A DNA stretch of 64,000 bases from Rubrivivax sp. (GTDB lineage: Bacteria; Pseudomonadota; Gammaproteobacteria; Burkholderiales; Burkholderiaceae_C), in NCBI GenBank assembly GCA_021300575.1, contig JAJTDM010000006.1, positions 1-64,000 on the forward strand, read 5' to 3'. The notes under the pieces are model-generated. The model was not told the DNA's origin. It saw only the letters and a list, made by a program, of their open reading frames with translations, and did no database searches. Shown here piece by piece: positions 1-10,134 of the stretch (position 1 is the first letter of the stretch; every line of letters begins with the position of its first letter). The position numbers and the translations under genes are program-made.

Positions 1-223
1 AAGTGACAAGGACCAGCAGCCCAATACACTGGCTCGGTCTACAACCGATTGGCGCTCCGCGCGCCACCAAAGTCAGGTCGCTCCAGGCTCATACCTGAAT
101 TGGAAAAGACTTCCATCCGACGTTCCATCGACGGCGGATCCCAAACAGGCCTCGGCAGGAGATCAAAGTGCCCCGCCCACGTCCCCGCCTCGCCTGCTGG
201 ACGCGCTGCGCCGCGCCATCCGT

Positions 224-1141
224 GTGCGGCACTATTCGATCCGCACCGAAGAGGCTTACGTCGACTGGACCCGGCGCTTCGTCCGCTTCCATGGGCGGCG
301 CCACCCGCGCGAGTTGGGCGCGCCAGAGGTGGCGGCCTTTCTCACCCACCTGGCCGTGGATCGCACGGTGGCGCCCTCCACGCAGAATCAGGCCCGCTCG
401 GCGTTGATGTTCCTGTACCGCGATGTGCTGCAGTTGGAGCTGCCGTGGCTGCAGGAGGTGGTGGCGGCCAAGACCCAGCGTCGCCTGCCCGTGGTGCTGA
501 CGCCCTCCGAGGTGCGTGCCTTGTTGGGCGAACTCAGCGGCACCATGGGCCTGGTGGCCGCCCTGCTCTACGGCACGGGCATGCGGCTGCTGGAGGCGCT
601 GCGCCTGCGGGTGAAGGACATCGGCTTCGAGCAGCGCGAACTGGTGGTGCGCGACGGCAAGGGCGGCAAGGACCGCGTGACCGTGCTGCCCGAGAACCTG
701 ATCGCGCCTCTGCAGCAGCAGCTGGGCCAGGCCCGGGCGCTGCACCAGCAGGATCTGACCGAGGGGTTTGGCGAAGTCTGGCTGCCCGATGCGCTGGCGG
801 CCAAGCACCCCGCCATGCCGCGCGCCTGGGGCTGGCAATGGGCGTTTCCCAGTGCCGTGCGGTCGGCAGACCCGCGCTCAGGCGTCGTGCGGCGGCACCA
901 CCTGCATGAAGCCTCGGTGCAGAAGGCGGTGTCCACCGCGGCGCGGCGCGCCGGCATCGTCAAACCCTGCTCGCCTCACGTGCTGCGCCACTGCTTTGCC
1001 ACGCACCTGCTGCAGGCTGGCTACGACATCCGTACCGTGCAAGAACTGCTGGGCCACGCGGACGTGTCCACCACCATGATCTACACCCATGTGCTCAACC
1101 GGGGCGGACGCGGGGTGCGCAGCCCGCTGGACCAGATGTAG
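224..1141 (+). CDS. intI: Integron-type tyrosine recombinase (IntI family), 5' end unresolved
   Basis: Site-specific tyrosine recombinase that would insert and excise gene cassettes at attI/attC sites. Numbering from GTG 224, the catalytic set is visible: R121 (GTGMRLLE), K149 (KGGKDR), H252 and R255 (PHVLRH), H278 (LLGH) and nucleophile Y287 (MIYTH). The extra IntI-specific patch between boxes, around residues 195-228 ([10 protein letters not shown]...RRHHLHE), separates it from XerC/D. Family similarity in this frame begins earlier, near base 182 ([18 protein letters not shown]), and the frame stays open to base 2 with no ATG, GTG or TTG before 224. The true start is therefore either outside the window or a rare codon; 224 is only the first ordinary start. 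Cassettes, if present, would be expected to the left of the window because attI normally lies upstream of intI. The protein looks intact to its C-terminus (VRSPLDQM). Confidence 0.88.
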   Translation: MRHYSIRTEEAYVDWTRRFVRFHGRRHPRELGAPEVAAFLTHLAVDRTVAPSTQNQARSALMFLYRDVLQLELPWLQEVVAAKTQRRLPVVLTPSEVRALLGELSGTMGLVAALLYGTGMRLLEALRLRVKDIGFEQRELVVRDGKGGKDRVTVLPENLIAPLQQQLGQARALHQQDLTEGFGEVWLPDALAAKHPAMPRAWGWQWAFPSAVRSADPRSGVVRRHHLHEASVQKAVSTAARRAGIVKPCSPHVLRHCFATHLLQAGYDIRTVQELLGHADVSTTMIYTHVLNRGGRGVRSPLDQM

Positions 1142-1156
1142 CGGCCTGCCTGCGCC

Positions 1157-1339
1157 TCAGGCCGCGACGCGCTGAGCCAATGCTTCCTGCGCCAGCGTGT
1201 TCAAGCTCTTGCCTTCGGCCTGTGCGGCAATCGCCAGGCGCTCATGAAGTTCTGGCGGAATTCGAAGGTTGAACTTGCCGGAGTAGTGGCGGCGCGGCTC
1301 GATGCCCTTTTCCTTGCAGACCTCCAGAAAGACCGCCAA
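1157..1339 (-). pseudogene. HicB-family antitoxin remnant (C-terminal RHH domain only)
   Basis: The 60-residue frame matches only the C-terminal half of HicB antitoxins: the YSGKFNLRIPPELHERLA stretch is the ribbon-helix-helix DNA-binding domain. Full HicB proteins are about 110 residues with an N-terminal RNase-H-like fold, which is absent. Upstream on the minus strand the same frame hits TGA near 1376 after 13 unrelated codons, and the only start is a TTG. No HicA toxin gene is visible beside it. I read it as a 5'-truncated relic. Expression as a mini-antitoxin cannot be excluded but has no support. Confidence 0.6.
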
Positions 1340-1375
1340 GGAGGGTGTGCTGCATGTTGGATTTCCTTCACAGGT

Positions 1376-1495
1376 TCAGCACAGATCATCCATCTCGTAC
1401 AGCGGCCTGATCTCGATCTCGCTGGGGCCTGGCATGGGGTTGGGGCAGCGCTGGACCCATGCGAGGGGGCCGCGGTGTTCGCCATCTGCGGCCAT
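1376..1495 (-). pseudogene. DGPF/YCII-domain protein, C-terminal fragment
   Basis: A 39-codon frame, too short for the ORF track, reads GPLAWVQRCPNPMPGPSE followed by IEIRPLYEMDDLC and a TGA. This matches the typical C-terminal end of DGPF/YCII-related proteins (WxxRCP...EIRPxxEMxDF). An in-frame TGA lies five codons before the ATG and no N-terminal DGPF portion is found upstream, so this is a decayed gene end lying directly before the HicB relic. Identification rests on motif recall, not on a search. Confidence 0.45.
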
Positions 1496-1507
1496 GGGCT
1501 GCTCCAG

Positions 1508-1813
1508 TCAGGACACTGCAGATGACCGCAACGGCTTCATCCGATCAATCACGTCGCGCAGCTTGGAATGCGCTTGCCACAGGTCGTACTTCGACTGCAT
1601 GTCCAGCCAAAGCTGAGCGCCATTGCCGAGCAAAGCGCCCAGGCGCAGAGCCATCTCCGCCGAGATTCCGCTGCGCTCGGCCAGCACCGAGTGCAGCGTC
1701 TGGCGCGAAACCCCCAAGGCGCGTGCAAAACTCGCCACGGATTGCCCCTCCAGGCTTGGCAATACGTCTTCCCGCAACAGGGCTCCAGGGTGGGTAGGTG
1801 GACGATTGCGCAT
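1508..1813 (-). CDS. higA: HigA-family antitoxin (XRE/HTH), type II toxin-antitoxin
   Basis: Antitoxin that should bind and neutralise the HigB encoded just upstream and repress the shared promoter. The 101-residue protein carries the HigA signature: HPGALLREDVLP at the N-terminus, then an XRE helix-turn-helix (SVASFARALGVSRQTLHSVLAERSGI), and the GNGAQLWLDMQ segment typical of the VapI/HigA addiction-module family. I chose ATG 1813 over the track's GTG 1816 because AGGAG lies seven bases before it. The gene follows higB by nine bases, the toxin-first order usual for higBA. Confidence 0.85.
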   Translation of the reverse strand: MRNRPPTHPGALLREDVLPSLEGQSVASFARALGVSRQTLHSVLAERSGISAEMALRLGALLGNGAQLWLDMQSKYDLWQAHSKLRDVIDRMKPLRSSAVS

Positions 1814-1822
1814 CACAGACTC

Positions 1823-2098
1823 CTAGTGATAGTTCTCAAGATCGACCTTCACGGCGTTTTCGCCCTGCCACTCAAAGGTGATGCACCACGGCCCGTTGAC
1901 GTGGACGCTGTAGCGCTTGGGCTTGCCCTGCAGGCCGTGAAAGTCAAACCCTGGCACGTTCAACGCCTCTGGTGACTTGGCGGTATCGATCGCATCCAGG
2001 CGGCGCAAAACCCGCTCCACAAGAGCCTTCTGAATCTTCGGGCTGGAACCCTTCTCGAAGAGTTCCTGAAGGCCCTTGTGCCTGAATGACTCGATCAC
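1823..2098 (-). CDS. higB: HigB-family mRNA interferase toxin (RelE superfamily)
   Basis: Ribosome-dependent mRNA-cleaving toxin of the RelE/HigB fold. The 91-residue product from GTG 2098 (VIESFRHKGLQELFEKG) is standard length and carries the family landmarks: LRRLDAIDTAKSPEAL, the GKPKRYSVHVNGPWCITFEW core and the C-terminal VDLENYH. The track start at 2203 adds 35 residues without family resemblance and crosses the operator palindrome, so it is rejected. Transcribed as toxin then antitoxin with higA; probably autorepressed through the inverted repeat at 2107-2127. Confidence 0.85.
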   Translation of the reverse strand: MIESFRHKGLQELFEKGSSPKIQKALVERVLRRLDAIDTAKSPEALNVPGFDFHGLQGKPKRYSVHVNGPWCITFEWQGENAVKVDLENYH

Positions 2099-2106
2099 AT
2101 GGGAAA

Positions 2107-2127
2107 GTGTAAAGGATATATTTACAC
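2107..2127. promoter_or_regulatory. Operator palindrome of higBA
   Basis: A perfect inverted repeat, GTGTAAA-N7-TTTACAC, ends nine bases upstream of the higB GTG. It is A/T-rich against a GC-rich background and sits where the toxin-antitoxin complex would repress its own promoter. Placement and symmetry are seen directly; binding by HigA is inferred from the family. Confidence 0.6.
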
Positions 2128-2186
2128 CCTGGATGAGATCCCCCGGGCCACCGCCTTGACCGCGGACCTGCGGGGCAACGACGGGC

Positions 2187-2408
2187 CTATCGCCGCGCTG
2201 CAAGCCCAGGTGCTATGGCCAGGACGGCCAGCCAGCCCAGGAAGGACACCAGCCGGAAGAGGGCGCTCACGCACAGCGCGAAGATCACCAGGGCCCAGCC
2301 AGAGGCGGTAATGCTGAGTCCGGCGGCCAGAAAGAGCAGCTGTGTGAGCACGGCGCTGCCGGCCGAGACGATGGCAATGAACCACCATTTGTTTTCCACG
2401 CTGGACAT
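2187..2408 (-). CDS. Small two-helix membrane protein, function unknown
   Basis: A 73-residue protein with two hydrophobic stretches that should span the inner membrane (roughly residues 8-30, FIAIVSAGSAVLTQLLFLAAG, and 38-68), a short N-terminus MSSVENKWW and a basic C-terminal AARR. The start is supported by AAGAGG five bases upstream of the ATG. I do not recognise a family. It lies between higBA and the peptide-importer ATPase, all on the minus strand, but nothing links it functionally to either. Confidence 0.6.
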   Translation of the reverse strand: MSSVENKWWFIAIVSAGSAVLTQLLFLAAGLSITASGWALVIFALCVSALFRLVSFLGWLAVLAIAPGLAARR

Positions 2409-2465
2409 CGATGCCTCTTGAATCCTTGGGCGCGCCCCTGCAGGCGCGCGCCAGCCATGGCCCCC

Positions 2466-4195
<1,730 letters not shown>

Positions 4196-4199
<4 letters not shown>

Positions 4200-5260
4200 T
4201 CCAGCCCCCGCAGCTTCGGGTCCAGCGCGTCGCGCACGGCGTCGGCCATCAGCGAGAACGCGGTGACGAACACGGCCATGAACAGCGTGGCCGCGGCCAG
4301 TTGCCACCAGTGGCCCAGGATCAGCTCGCTCTGCGCCTCGGCCAGCATGGTGCCCCAGGAGACATCCTCCACGCCCACGCCCAGGCCCAGGTAGGACAGG
4401 ATGACCTCGCTCTTGATGAAGCCCACCACCAGCAGGCTCATGCGCACCAGGATGACGTGGCTGATGTTGGGCAGGATGTGCTTGAACATGCGGCTCCACG
4501 CGGAGGCGCCGATGGCCTCGGCCGCACGCACATACTCGCGCGAGCCGTGCTTCATGAACTCGGCCCGCACCTGCCGGTACAGCCCCGTCCACCCCGCCAG
4601 CCCCAGGATCAGCACCACGGTGCCGATGCCGCGGCCGAACACCGCGGCAAACGCGAAGATCAGCAGGATGCCCGGAATGGCCTCGAAGACGTTGTACAGC
4701 CACTCCAGGAAGTCGCCCACCTTGCCGCCGAAGAAGCCGGCCAGCGCGCCCAGCACGGTGCCGATCAGCGTGGCCAGCACGGCGGCCAGCACGCCCACGA
4801 ACACCGAGATCTGCGTGCCCTTGATCGCCTTGTCCAGCACGTCGCGGCCCAGGCGGTCACCGCCCAGGGGCAGGGTCTCGGCCTTGGCCGTCTCGGTGGT
4901 GCGGTACTTCTTGGCCGCTTCCTCGATCTCGGCGTAGCGCGGGGCCAGCGGGTCCACGGCCGAGAGGTCCACGTTCGGGCCCTTGGGCACCTCGATGGTG
5001 CCCGTGGCCTCGGGCGGCTTCGGCCCGATGAAGGTAGGCGGCGCGTTGGCCACGCCCACCTCGGCCTGCCAGTTCTTGGCCACCAGGCCCAGCGAGGCCA
5101 GCAGCACCAGCCCCAGGAAGGCCAGCACGATGAGGGCCGAGACCAGGCCCACGCGGTCGGCCTTGAAGCGGCGCCAGGCGGCGTGCCACACGCCTTCGGA
5201 CTTCTCGATGGGGGCCGAGGAAGCGGCGGAGGCGGCGGGGTTCATTCCAGCCGCGCTCAT
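4196..5260 (-). CDS. Peptide-type ABC importer permease (YejE/DppC-like)
   Basis: Inner-membrane permease of the binding-protein-dependent inner-membrane component family. The 354-residue protein has the DppC-type N-terminus ([29 protein letters not shown]), a periplasmic loop with HPLG-like text ([16 protein letters not shown]), and the EAA loop [24 protein letters not shown] that contacts the ATPase. The long loop of about 80 residues between the first membrane segment and GRDVL is typical of YejE. It overlaps both neighbours by four bases, so the three genes are one operon. Confidence 0.9.
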
Positions 5261-6195
5261 TTCAGCACCACCCGGGGGTCGACCAGCTTGAACATCACGT
5301 CCACGATGAGGTTGATCACCATCGTCAGCACTGCCAGGTACACGGCGATGGCCTGGATGACGGGGTAGTCGCTGCGGTTCACCGCCAGCAGGATCTCCCG
5401 GCCCAGGCCGGGGATGGAGAAGAACACCTCGATCAGGAACGAGCCCACGAACACGCCCGGCAGCGACAGCCCGATGTTGGTGAGGATGGGGATCATCGCG
5501 TTGCGCAGCACGTGCCGGAACATCACCGTGTTCTCGGTCAGGCCCTTGGCGCGGGCGGTGCGCACGTAGTCGTGGCCCAGTTCATCCAGGAAGAAGCTGC
5601 GGTACAGCCGGGTCTGCGGCGCCAGGCCCACCATCACCGCCAGCAGCACCGGCAGCGGCACGTAGGTGACGAGGTTGGTCCAGACGTTGTCGCTCCAGCC
5701 CTGCACCGGGAACCAGCCGAGCTGGAAGCCGAACAGGTACTGGCCCACGATGATGTAGACCAGGAAGCTGATGGACAGCGCCACGGTGGTGATGACCATC
5801 AGCGTGCGGTCGGCCAGCGAGCCGCGGCGGTAGGCCACCCACATGGCGATGGGCAGCGCCAGCAGCACGTCCAGCACCAGGATGGGCAGCATCACCGTCA
5901 GCGTGGCGGGCAGGCGCGAAGCGAAGAGGTTGCTCACCGCCTCGTTGGTGGCCCAGCTCTTGCCCCAGTCGAAGGTGACGATGCTCTTGAGGTACAGGCC
6001 CAGCTGCACCCACACCGGCTGGTCCAGGCCCAGCTGCTGGCGGATGGCGGCAATCTGTTCCGGCGTGGCGTTCAGGCCGCCCAGGATCTCGGCCGGGTCG
6101 CCGCCGAAGTACTTGAAGAGGAAGAACACCAGCAGCACGACGCCGAGGATCGTCGGCACCATCTGCCACAGGCGCCGCAGGATGTAGGCGGCCAT
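5257..6195 (-). CDS. Peptide-type ABC importer permease (YejB/DppB-like)
   Basis: First gene of the importer operon, encoding the partner permease. From ATG 6195 the 312-residue protein begins MAAYILRRLWQMVPTILGVVLL, the classic DppB/YejB N-terminal helix, and carries the EAA loop DYVRTARAKGLTENTVMFRHVLRNA plus the C-terminal SIPGLGREILLAVNRSDYPVIQA. A Shine-Dalgarno AGGAG lies upstream of this ATG; the track start at 6453 reads through the divergent promoter region and is rejected. The neighbouring binding-protein genes run the other way. Confidence 0.9.
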   Translation of the reverse strand: MAAYILRRLWQMVPTILGVVLLVFFLFKYFGGDPAEILGGLNATPEQIAAIRQQLGLDQPVWVQLGLYLKSIVTFDWGKSWATNEAVSNLFASRLPATLTVMLPILVLDVLLALPIAMWVAYRRGSLADRTLMVITTVALSISFLVYIIVGQYLFGFQLGWFPVQGWSDNVWTNLVTYVPLPVLLAVMVGLAPQTRLYRSFFLDELGHDYVRTARAKGLTENTVMFRHVLRNAMIPILTNIGLSLPGVFVGSFLIEVFFSIPGLGREILLAVNRSDYPVIQAIAVYLAVLTMVINLIVDVMFKLVDPRVVLK

Positions 6196-6238
6196 CGTTG
6201 AGTCGCTCCTGGTGAGGGGGGGTTCGTGCCGGAGTGTA

Positions 6239-6262
6239 GAAGCCCTGGTGGAAGCCCTGGTG
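6239..6262 (+). repeat. Exact tandem 12-bp duplication in the divergent promoter region
   Basis: GAAGCCCTGGTG occurs twice head-to-tail between the divergently transcribed permease (start 6195) and the first binding-protein gene. It is a multiple of three, so it would leave a longer N-terminal reading frame open if translation began at 6212 (giving EALVEALV). No regulator is assigned. Confidence 0.6.
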
Positions 6263-6304
6263 CCCGCCGGCCCGGGTCTTTGGTGCGCCGCTAGACTGCC
6301 CGGT

Positions 6305-8185
6305 GTGTCCAGACACCGCCTGCCTGCCATCACTTCGGCGCGATCGCCCGGCCTGCCGTGGCTGCTGTGGGCCGGGGCGGTGTGCATGGGCTTGGCCGCC
6401 GCGGTCGCACCCGCGACGGCCGGTGCCCAGCCGGCGGCCGGGGCCGTCAGCAAGACCTTGCGCTACGCGTTTCCCGTGGCCGAGAGCAGCTTCGACCCGG
6501 CGCAGATCTCCGACCTGTACTCGCGCACCGTGGTGGGCGCCATCCTGGAGGCTCCGCTGGAGTTCGAGTTCCTGGCCTCGCCGGCGCGCATGCGGCCCAA
6601 CACCGCGGCCGAGATGCCCGAGGTGTCGGCCGACTTTCGCACCTTCACCTTCCGCCTCAAGCCCGGCATCTTCTTCTCGGACGACCCCGCCTTCAAGGGG
6701 GCCAAGCGCGAGCTCACCGCGGACGATTACGTCTACGCCATCAAGCGCCACTACGACCCGCGCTGGAAGAGCGCCAACCTCTACATCCTGGAGAACGCCA
6801 AGATCCTGGGCCTGTCGGAGTTGCGCAAGGAGTTGATCGCCGCGAAGAAGCCCTTCGACTACGACCGGGAAGTGGAAGGCCTGAAGGCGCTGGACCGCTA
6901 CACCTTCCGCGTCCAGCTGGCCGAGCCCAACCCGCGCTTTCTCTACAACTTCACAGACGGCTCGTTCGTGGGCGCCGTGGCGCGCGAGGTGGTGGAGCTC
7001 TATGGCGACAAGATCGGTGAGCACCCGGTGGGCACCGGGCCGTTCCGGCTGGTCAACGCCGACTGGAAGCGCAGCTCGCGCATCGTGCTGGCCCGCAACC
7101 CGAACTACCGCGAGGTGTTCTACAACGAGACTGCGCCCCCGGGCGATGCCCGCTTGCAGGAGGTGGCCCAGCGTTTCAAGGGCCGGCGCCTGCCCCTGGT
7201 GGACCGGCTGCAGATCTCGGTGGTGGAGGAGGCGCAGCCGCGCTGGCTGTCGTTCCTGAACGCCGAGCAGGATCTGCTGGAGGGCGTGCCGGCCGAGTTT
7301 GCCACCCTGGCCGCGCCCCACAACCGGCTGGCGCCCAACCTCGCCCGTCAGGGCGTGGGCATGGTGCGCTACCCCCGGGCTGACGTGGCGCTGAGCTACT
7401 TCGCCATGGAGCATCCCGTGGTGGGCGGCTACGAGCCGCACAAGGTGGCGCTGCGCCGCGCCATCTCGCTGGCGGTGGACCTGGACAAGGAGATCCGCCT
7501 CGTGCGCAAGGGCCAGGCCATTCCCGGCCAGAGCCCCATCGGCCCGCAGACCTACGGCTACGACCCGGCGTTCAAGTCCGAGATGAGCGAGTACAACCTG
7601 CCCAAGGCCCAGGCGCTGCTGGACCTGCATGGCTACGTGGACAAGAACGGCGACGGCTGGCGCGACCAGCCTGACGGCCAGCCCCTGGTGCTGGAGTACG
7701 CCACCCAGCCCGACCAGACCAGCCGCCAGCTCATCGAACTGTGGAAGAAGAACATGGACGCGCTGCGCGTGCGCATCGAGTTCAAGACGGCCAAGTGGCC
7801 CGAGAACCTGAAGAGCAGCCGTGCCGGCAAGCTGATGATGTGGGGCGTGGGTTGGGGTGCGGGCGCGCCCGATGGCGACACCTTCCTGGCCCTGGGCTAC
7901 GGCCCCAACAAGGGCGGCGCCAACCATGCCCGTTTCAACCTGCCCGCCTTCAACCGGGCCTACGAGGCGCAGCGCCTGCTGCCCGACGGCCCCGAACGCC
8001 TGGCGCTGATGGACGAGGCCAAGCGCCTGATGGTGAGCTACATGCCGTACAAGATCCACGCCCACCGCATCGGCACCGACCTGCACCATCCGTGGGTGCA
8101 GGGCTACCACCGCAACCTCTTCGTGCGGGATTTCTTCAAGTACGTGGACCTGGACGTGCAGGCGCGCGAGCGCGCCGGAAAGTGA
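6305..8185 (+). CDS. Extracellular solute-binding protein, peptide family (SBP_bac_5), copy 1
   Basis: Periplasmic receptor for the adjacent peptide-type importer. From GTG 6305 the product is about 626 residues. A basic start (VSRHR) leads into a hydrophobic core (LPWLLWAGAVCMGLAAAV) and a signal-peptidase-like ATAGAQ. Family blocks follow: FRTFTFRLKPGIFFSDDPAF, DYVYAIKRHYDPRWK, HPVGTGPFR, QPRWLSFLN, the Asp/Gly loop DKNGDGWRD, and PDGPERLALMDEAKRL near the end. The start is uncertain because no good ribosome site precedes 6305; 6212 (GTG) and an internal ATG are alternatives. It is the first of three tandem paralogues. Confidence 0.82.
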   Translation: MSRHRLPAITSARSPGLPWLLWAGAVCMGLAAAVAPATAGAQPAAGAVSKTLRYAFPVAESSFDPAQISDLYSRTVVGAILEAPLEFEFLASPARMRPNTAAEMPEVSADFRTFTFRLKPGIFFSDDPAFKGAKRELTADDYVYAIKRHYDPRWKSANLYILENAKILGLSELRKELIAAKKPFDYDREVEGLKALDRYTFRVQLAEPNPRFLYNFTDGSFVGAVAREVVELYGDKIGEHPVGTGPFRLVNADWKRSSRIVLARNPNYREVFYNETAPPGDARLQEVAQRFKGRRLPLVDRLQISVVEEAQPRWLSFLNAEQDLLEGVPAEFATLAAPHNRLAPNLARQGVGMVRYPRADVALSYFAMEHPVVGGYEPHKVALRRAISLAVDLDKEIRLVRKGQAIPGQSPIGPQTYGYDPAFKSEMSEYNLPKAQALLDLHGYVDKNGDGWRDQPDGQPLVLEYATQPDQTSRQLIELWKKNMDALRVRIEFKTAKWPENLKSSRAGKLMMWGVGWGAGAPDGDTFLALGYGPNKGGANHARFNLPAFNRAYEAQRLLPDGPERLALMDEAKRLMVSYMPYKIHAHRIGTDLHHPWVQGYHRNLFVRDFFKYVDLDVQARERAGK

Positions 8186-8192
8186 GCCCCCC

Positions 8193-10118
8193 ATGACAGC
8201 CGTGCGCAGACGTGTTGCTTCAACGGCCCGGGCGGCGGGCCAGGTGTCGACCGGCTGGAGGGCCCTGGCCGCCCTGGGCGCCGCAGGCCTGGCCCTGGCG
8301 TTCACCCCCGCCCTGGCCCAGCCCAAGGCGGCGCCCGCCGTGTTCGCGCCGGCGGCCGAGCGCGAATCCATCAAGCCCGCCGCCCCGGGCCAGAAGGTCC
8401 TGCGCTATGCCTTCAACGCGGGCGAGACGGGCTTCGATCCCGCGCGCATCGTCGACCTGTACTCGCGCGTCATCACCACCCACATCTTCGAGGCGCTTTA
8501 CACCTACGACCACCTCGCCCGCCCGGCCAGGATCAAGCCGCTGATCGCCGACGGCATGCCCGAGCACTCGCCAGACTTCCGCACCTGGACGGTCAGGCTG
8601 AAGAAGGGCATCTACTTCGCCGACGATCCCGCCTTTGGCGGCCAGAAGCGCGAGGTCACGGCGCAGGATTTCGTCTACGCGATCAAGCGCTTTGCCGACC
8701 CCGCCAACAAGAGCCCGGTGGTGGCCGGCGTGCTGGACCAGAAGTACATCGGCCTGGCGGCGCTGCGCGACAAGGCGCTCAAGGAGAAGAAGCCCTTCGA
8801 CTACGACACCGAGATCGAGGGCCTTCGCGCCCTGGACCGCCACACCATCCAGTACAAGCTGGAGGAGCCGCGGCCGCGCTTCCTCGACAGCCTGGCCGCC
8901 AGCGACCTCTTCGGCGCGGTGGCGCGTGAGGTGGTGGAGAAGTACGGCGAGGCCATCCCCGCCCACCCGGTGGGCACCGGGCCCTTCAGGATGGTGCAGT
9001 GGCGGCGCAGCTCGCTCATCGTGCTGGAGCGCAACCCCCACTACCGCGAGGTGCTCTACGACGCCGAGCCCGCGGCCGATGACGCCGAGGGTCAGGCGAT
9101 CCTGGCCCGCTTCAAGGGCCGCAAGCTGCCCATGATCGACCGGGTGGAGGTCTCCATCATCGAGGAGTCCCAGCCGCGCTGGCTGTCCTTCCTGAACGAG
9201 CAGATCGATTTCGTCAGCGTGCCGCTGGAGTTTGCGAACCAGGCCGTGCCCAATGGCAAGCTCGCCCCCAACCTCGCGCGGCGGGGCGTGCAGCTCTACC
9301 GCGGGCTCAACCCCGACGCTGCCTTCACCTACTTCAACATGGAAGACCCCGTGGTGGGCGGCTACACCCCCGAGCGCATCGCGCTGCGGCGGGCGATCGC
9401 CCTGGCCATGGACGTCGAGCGCGAGATCCGCGTCATCCGCCGTGGCCAGGCCGTGCCGGCGCAATCCGTCGTGGTGCCGCACACCACGGGCTACGACCCC
9501 CGGTTCAAGAGCGAGAACGGCGACTTCGACCCCGCACGCGCCAAGGCCCTGCTGGACCTGCACGGCTATGTGGACAAGGACGGCGACGGCTGGCGCGACC
9601 AGCCCGACGGCAAGCCCCTGACCCTGGAGGTGGCCACGCAGCCGGACCAGCTCAGCCGGCAGTTCGATGAGTTGTGGAAGAAGAACATGCAGCGCATCGG
9701 CATCCGCGTGAAGTTCTTCCCCGGCAAGTGGCCCGAGCAGCTGAAAGCGGCACGGGCCGGCAAGCTGATGCTGTGGACGCTGGGGTCTTCGGCGGCGGGG
9801 TCGGACGGCCAGGGGGCCTTGGCGCGCTTGTACGGGCCGCAGGCCGGCAGCCAGAACCTGGCGCGCTTCAGGAGCGCCGAGTTCGACAGGGTCTACGAGC
9901 GCATGCAGGTCATCGCCGACAGCCCGGAGCGCGACGAACTGTTCCGCCAGGCCAAGCTGATCTCGGTGGCCTACATGCCCTACAAGGTCACGGTGCACCG
10001 CTTCACCAACGACATGCTGCAACCCTGGGTGCAGGGCTACCGGCGCCCGACCTTCTGGAACGAGTGGTGGCACAGGGTGGACATTGACCTGGCGCGCGCG
10101 CCGGGACAGAAGCCGTAG
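8193..10118 (+). CDS. Extracellular solute-binding protein, peptide family, copy 2
   Basis: Second paralogous periplasmic binding protein, 641 residues, starting eight bases after copy 1. The N-terminus MTAVRRRVASTARAAG followed by LAALGAAGLALAFTPALAQP is a clear Sec signal peptide. It shares block order with its neighbours: FDPARIVDLYSRV, WTVRLKKGIYFADDPAF, DFVYAIKRFADP, HPVGTGPFR, QPRWLSFLN, DKDGDGWRD, then PYKVTVHRF near the end. The central ligand-facing sequence differs (ATFTYFNMEDP-type segment instead of LSYFAMEHP), so the three copies may bind different ligands while sharing one membrane complex. Confidence 0.88.
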   Translation: MTAVRRRVASTARAAGQVSTGWRALAALGAAGLALAFTPALAQPKAAPAVFAPAAERESIKPAAPGQKVLRYAFNAGETGFDPARIVDLYSRVITTHIFEALYTYDHLARPARIKPLIADGMPEHSPDFRTWTVRLKKGIYFADDPAFGGQKREVTAQDFVYAIKRFADPANKSPVVAGVLDQKYIGLAALRDKALKEKKPFDYDTEIEGLRALDRHTIQYKLEEPRPRFLDSLAASDLFGAVAREVVEKYGEAIPAHPVGTGPFRMVQWRRSSLIVLERNPHYREVLYDAEPAADDAEGQAILARFKGRKLPMIDRVEVSIIEESQPRWLSFLNEQIDFVSVPLEFANQAVPNGKLAPNLARRGVQLYRGLNPDAAFTYFNMEDPVVGGYTPERIALRRAIALAMDVEREIRVIRRGQAVPAQSVVVPHTTGYDPRFKSENGDFDPARAKALLDLHGYVDKDGDGWRDQPDGKPLTLEVATQPDQLSRQFDELWKKNMQRIGIRVKFFPGKWPEQLKAARAGKLMLWTLGSSAAGSDGQGALARLYGPQAGSQNLARFRSAEFDRVYERMQVIADSPERDELFRQAKLISVAYMPYKVTVHRFTNDMLQPWVQGYRRPTFWNEWWHRVDIDLARAPGQKP

Positions 10119-10134
10119 ACCGCCAGAACCGCTG

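Noticed and set aside
49-909. 286-aa ORF over the integrase
   Set aside because: Different frame from the integrase, Arg/Gly/Ala-rich, no recognisable motif.
1268-1274. GTTRRRY-like heptamer (GTTGAAC) as an attC core
   Set aside because: Lies in the HicB reading frame; no paired RYYYAAC or stem-forming L/R boxes could be found around it, and such heptamers occur by chance.
2099-2203. N-terminal extension of HigB in the track
   Set aside because: Adds 35 residues unlike any HigB and crosses the operator palindrome.
5582-8374. 930-aa minus-strand ORF
   Set aside because: Overlaps the permease gene out of frame and runs antisense through binding-protein copy 1; no family text.
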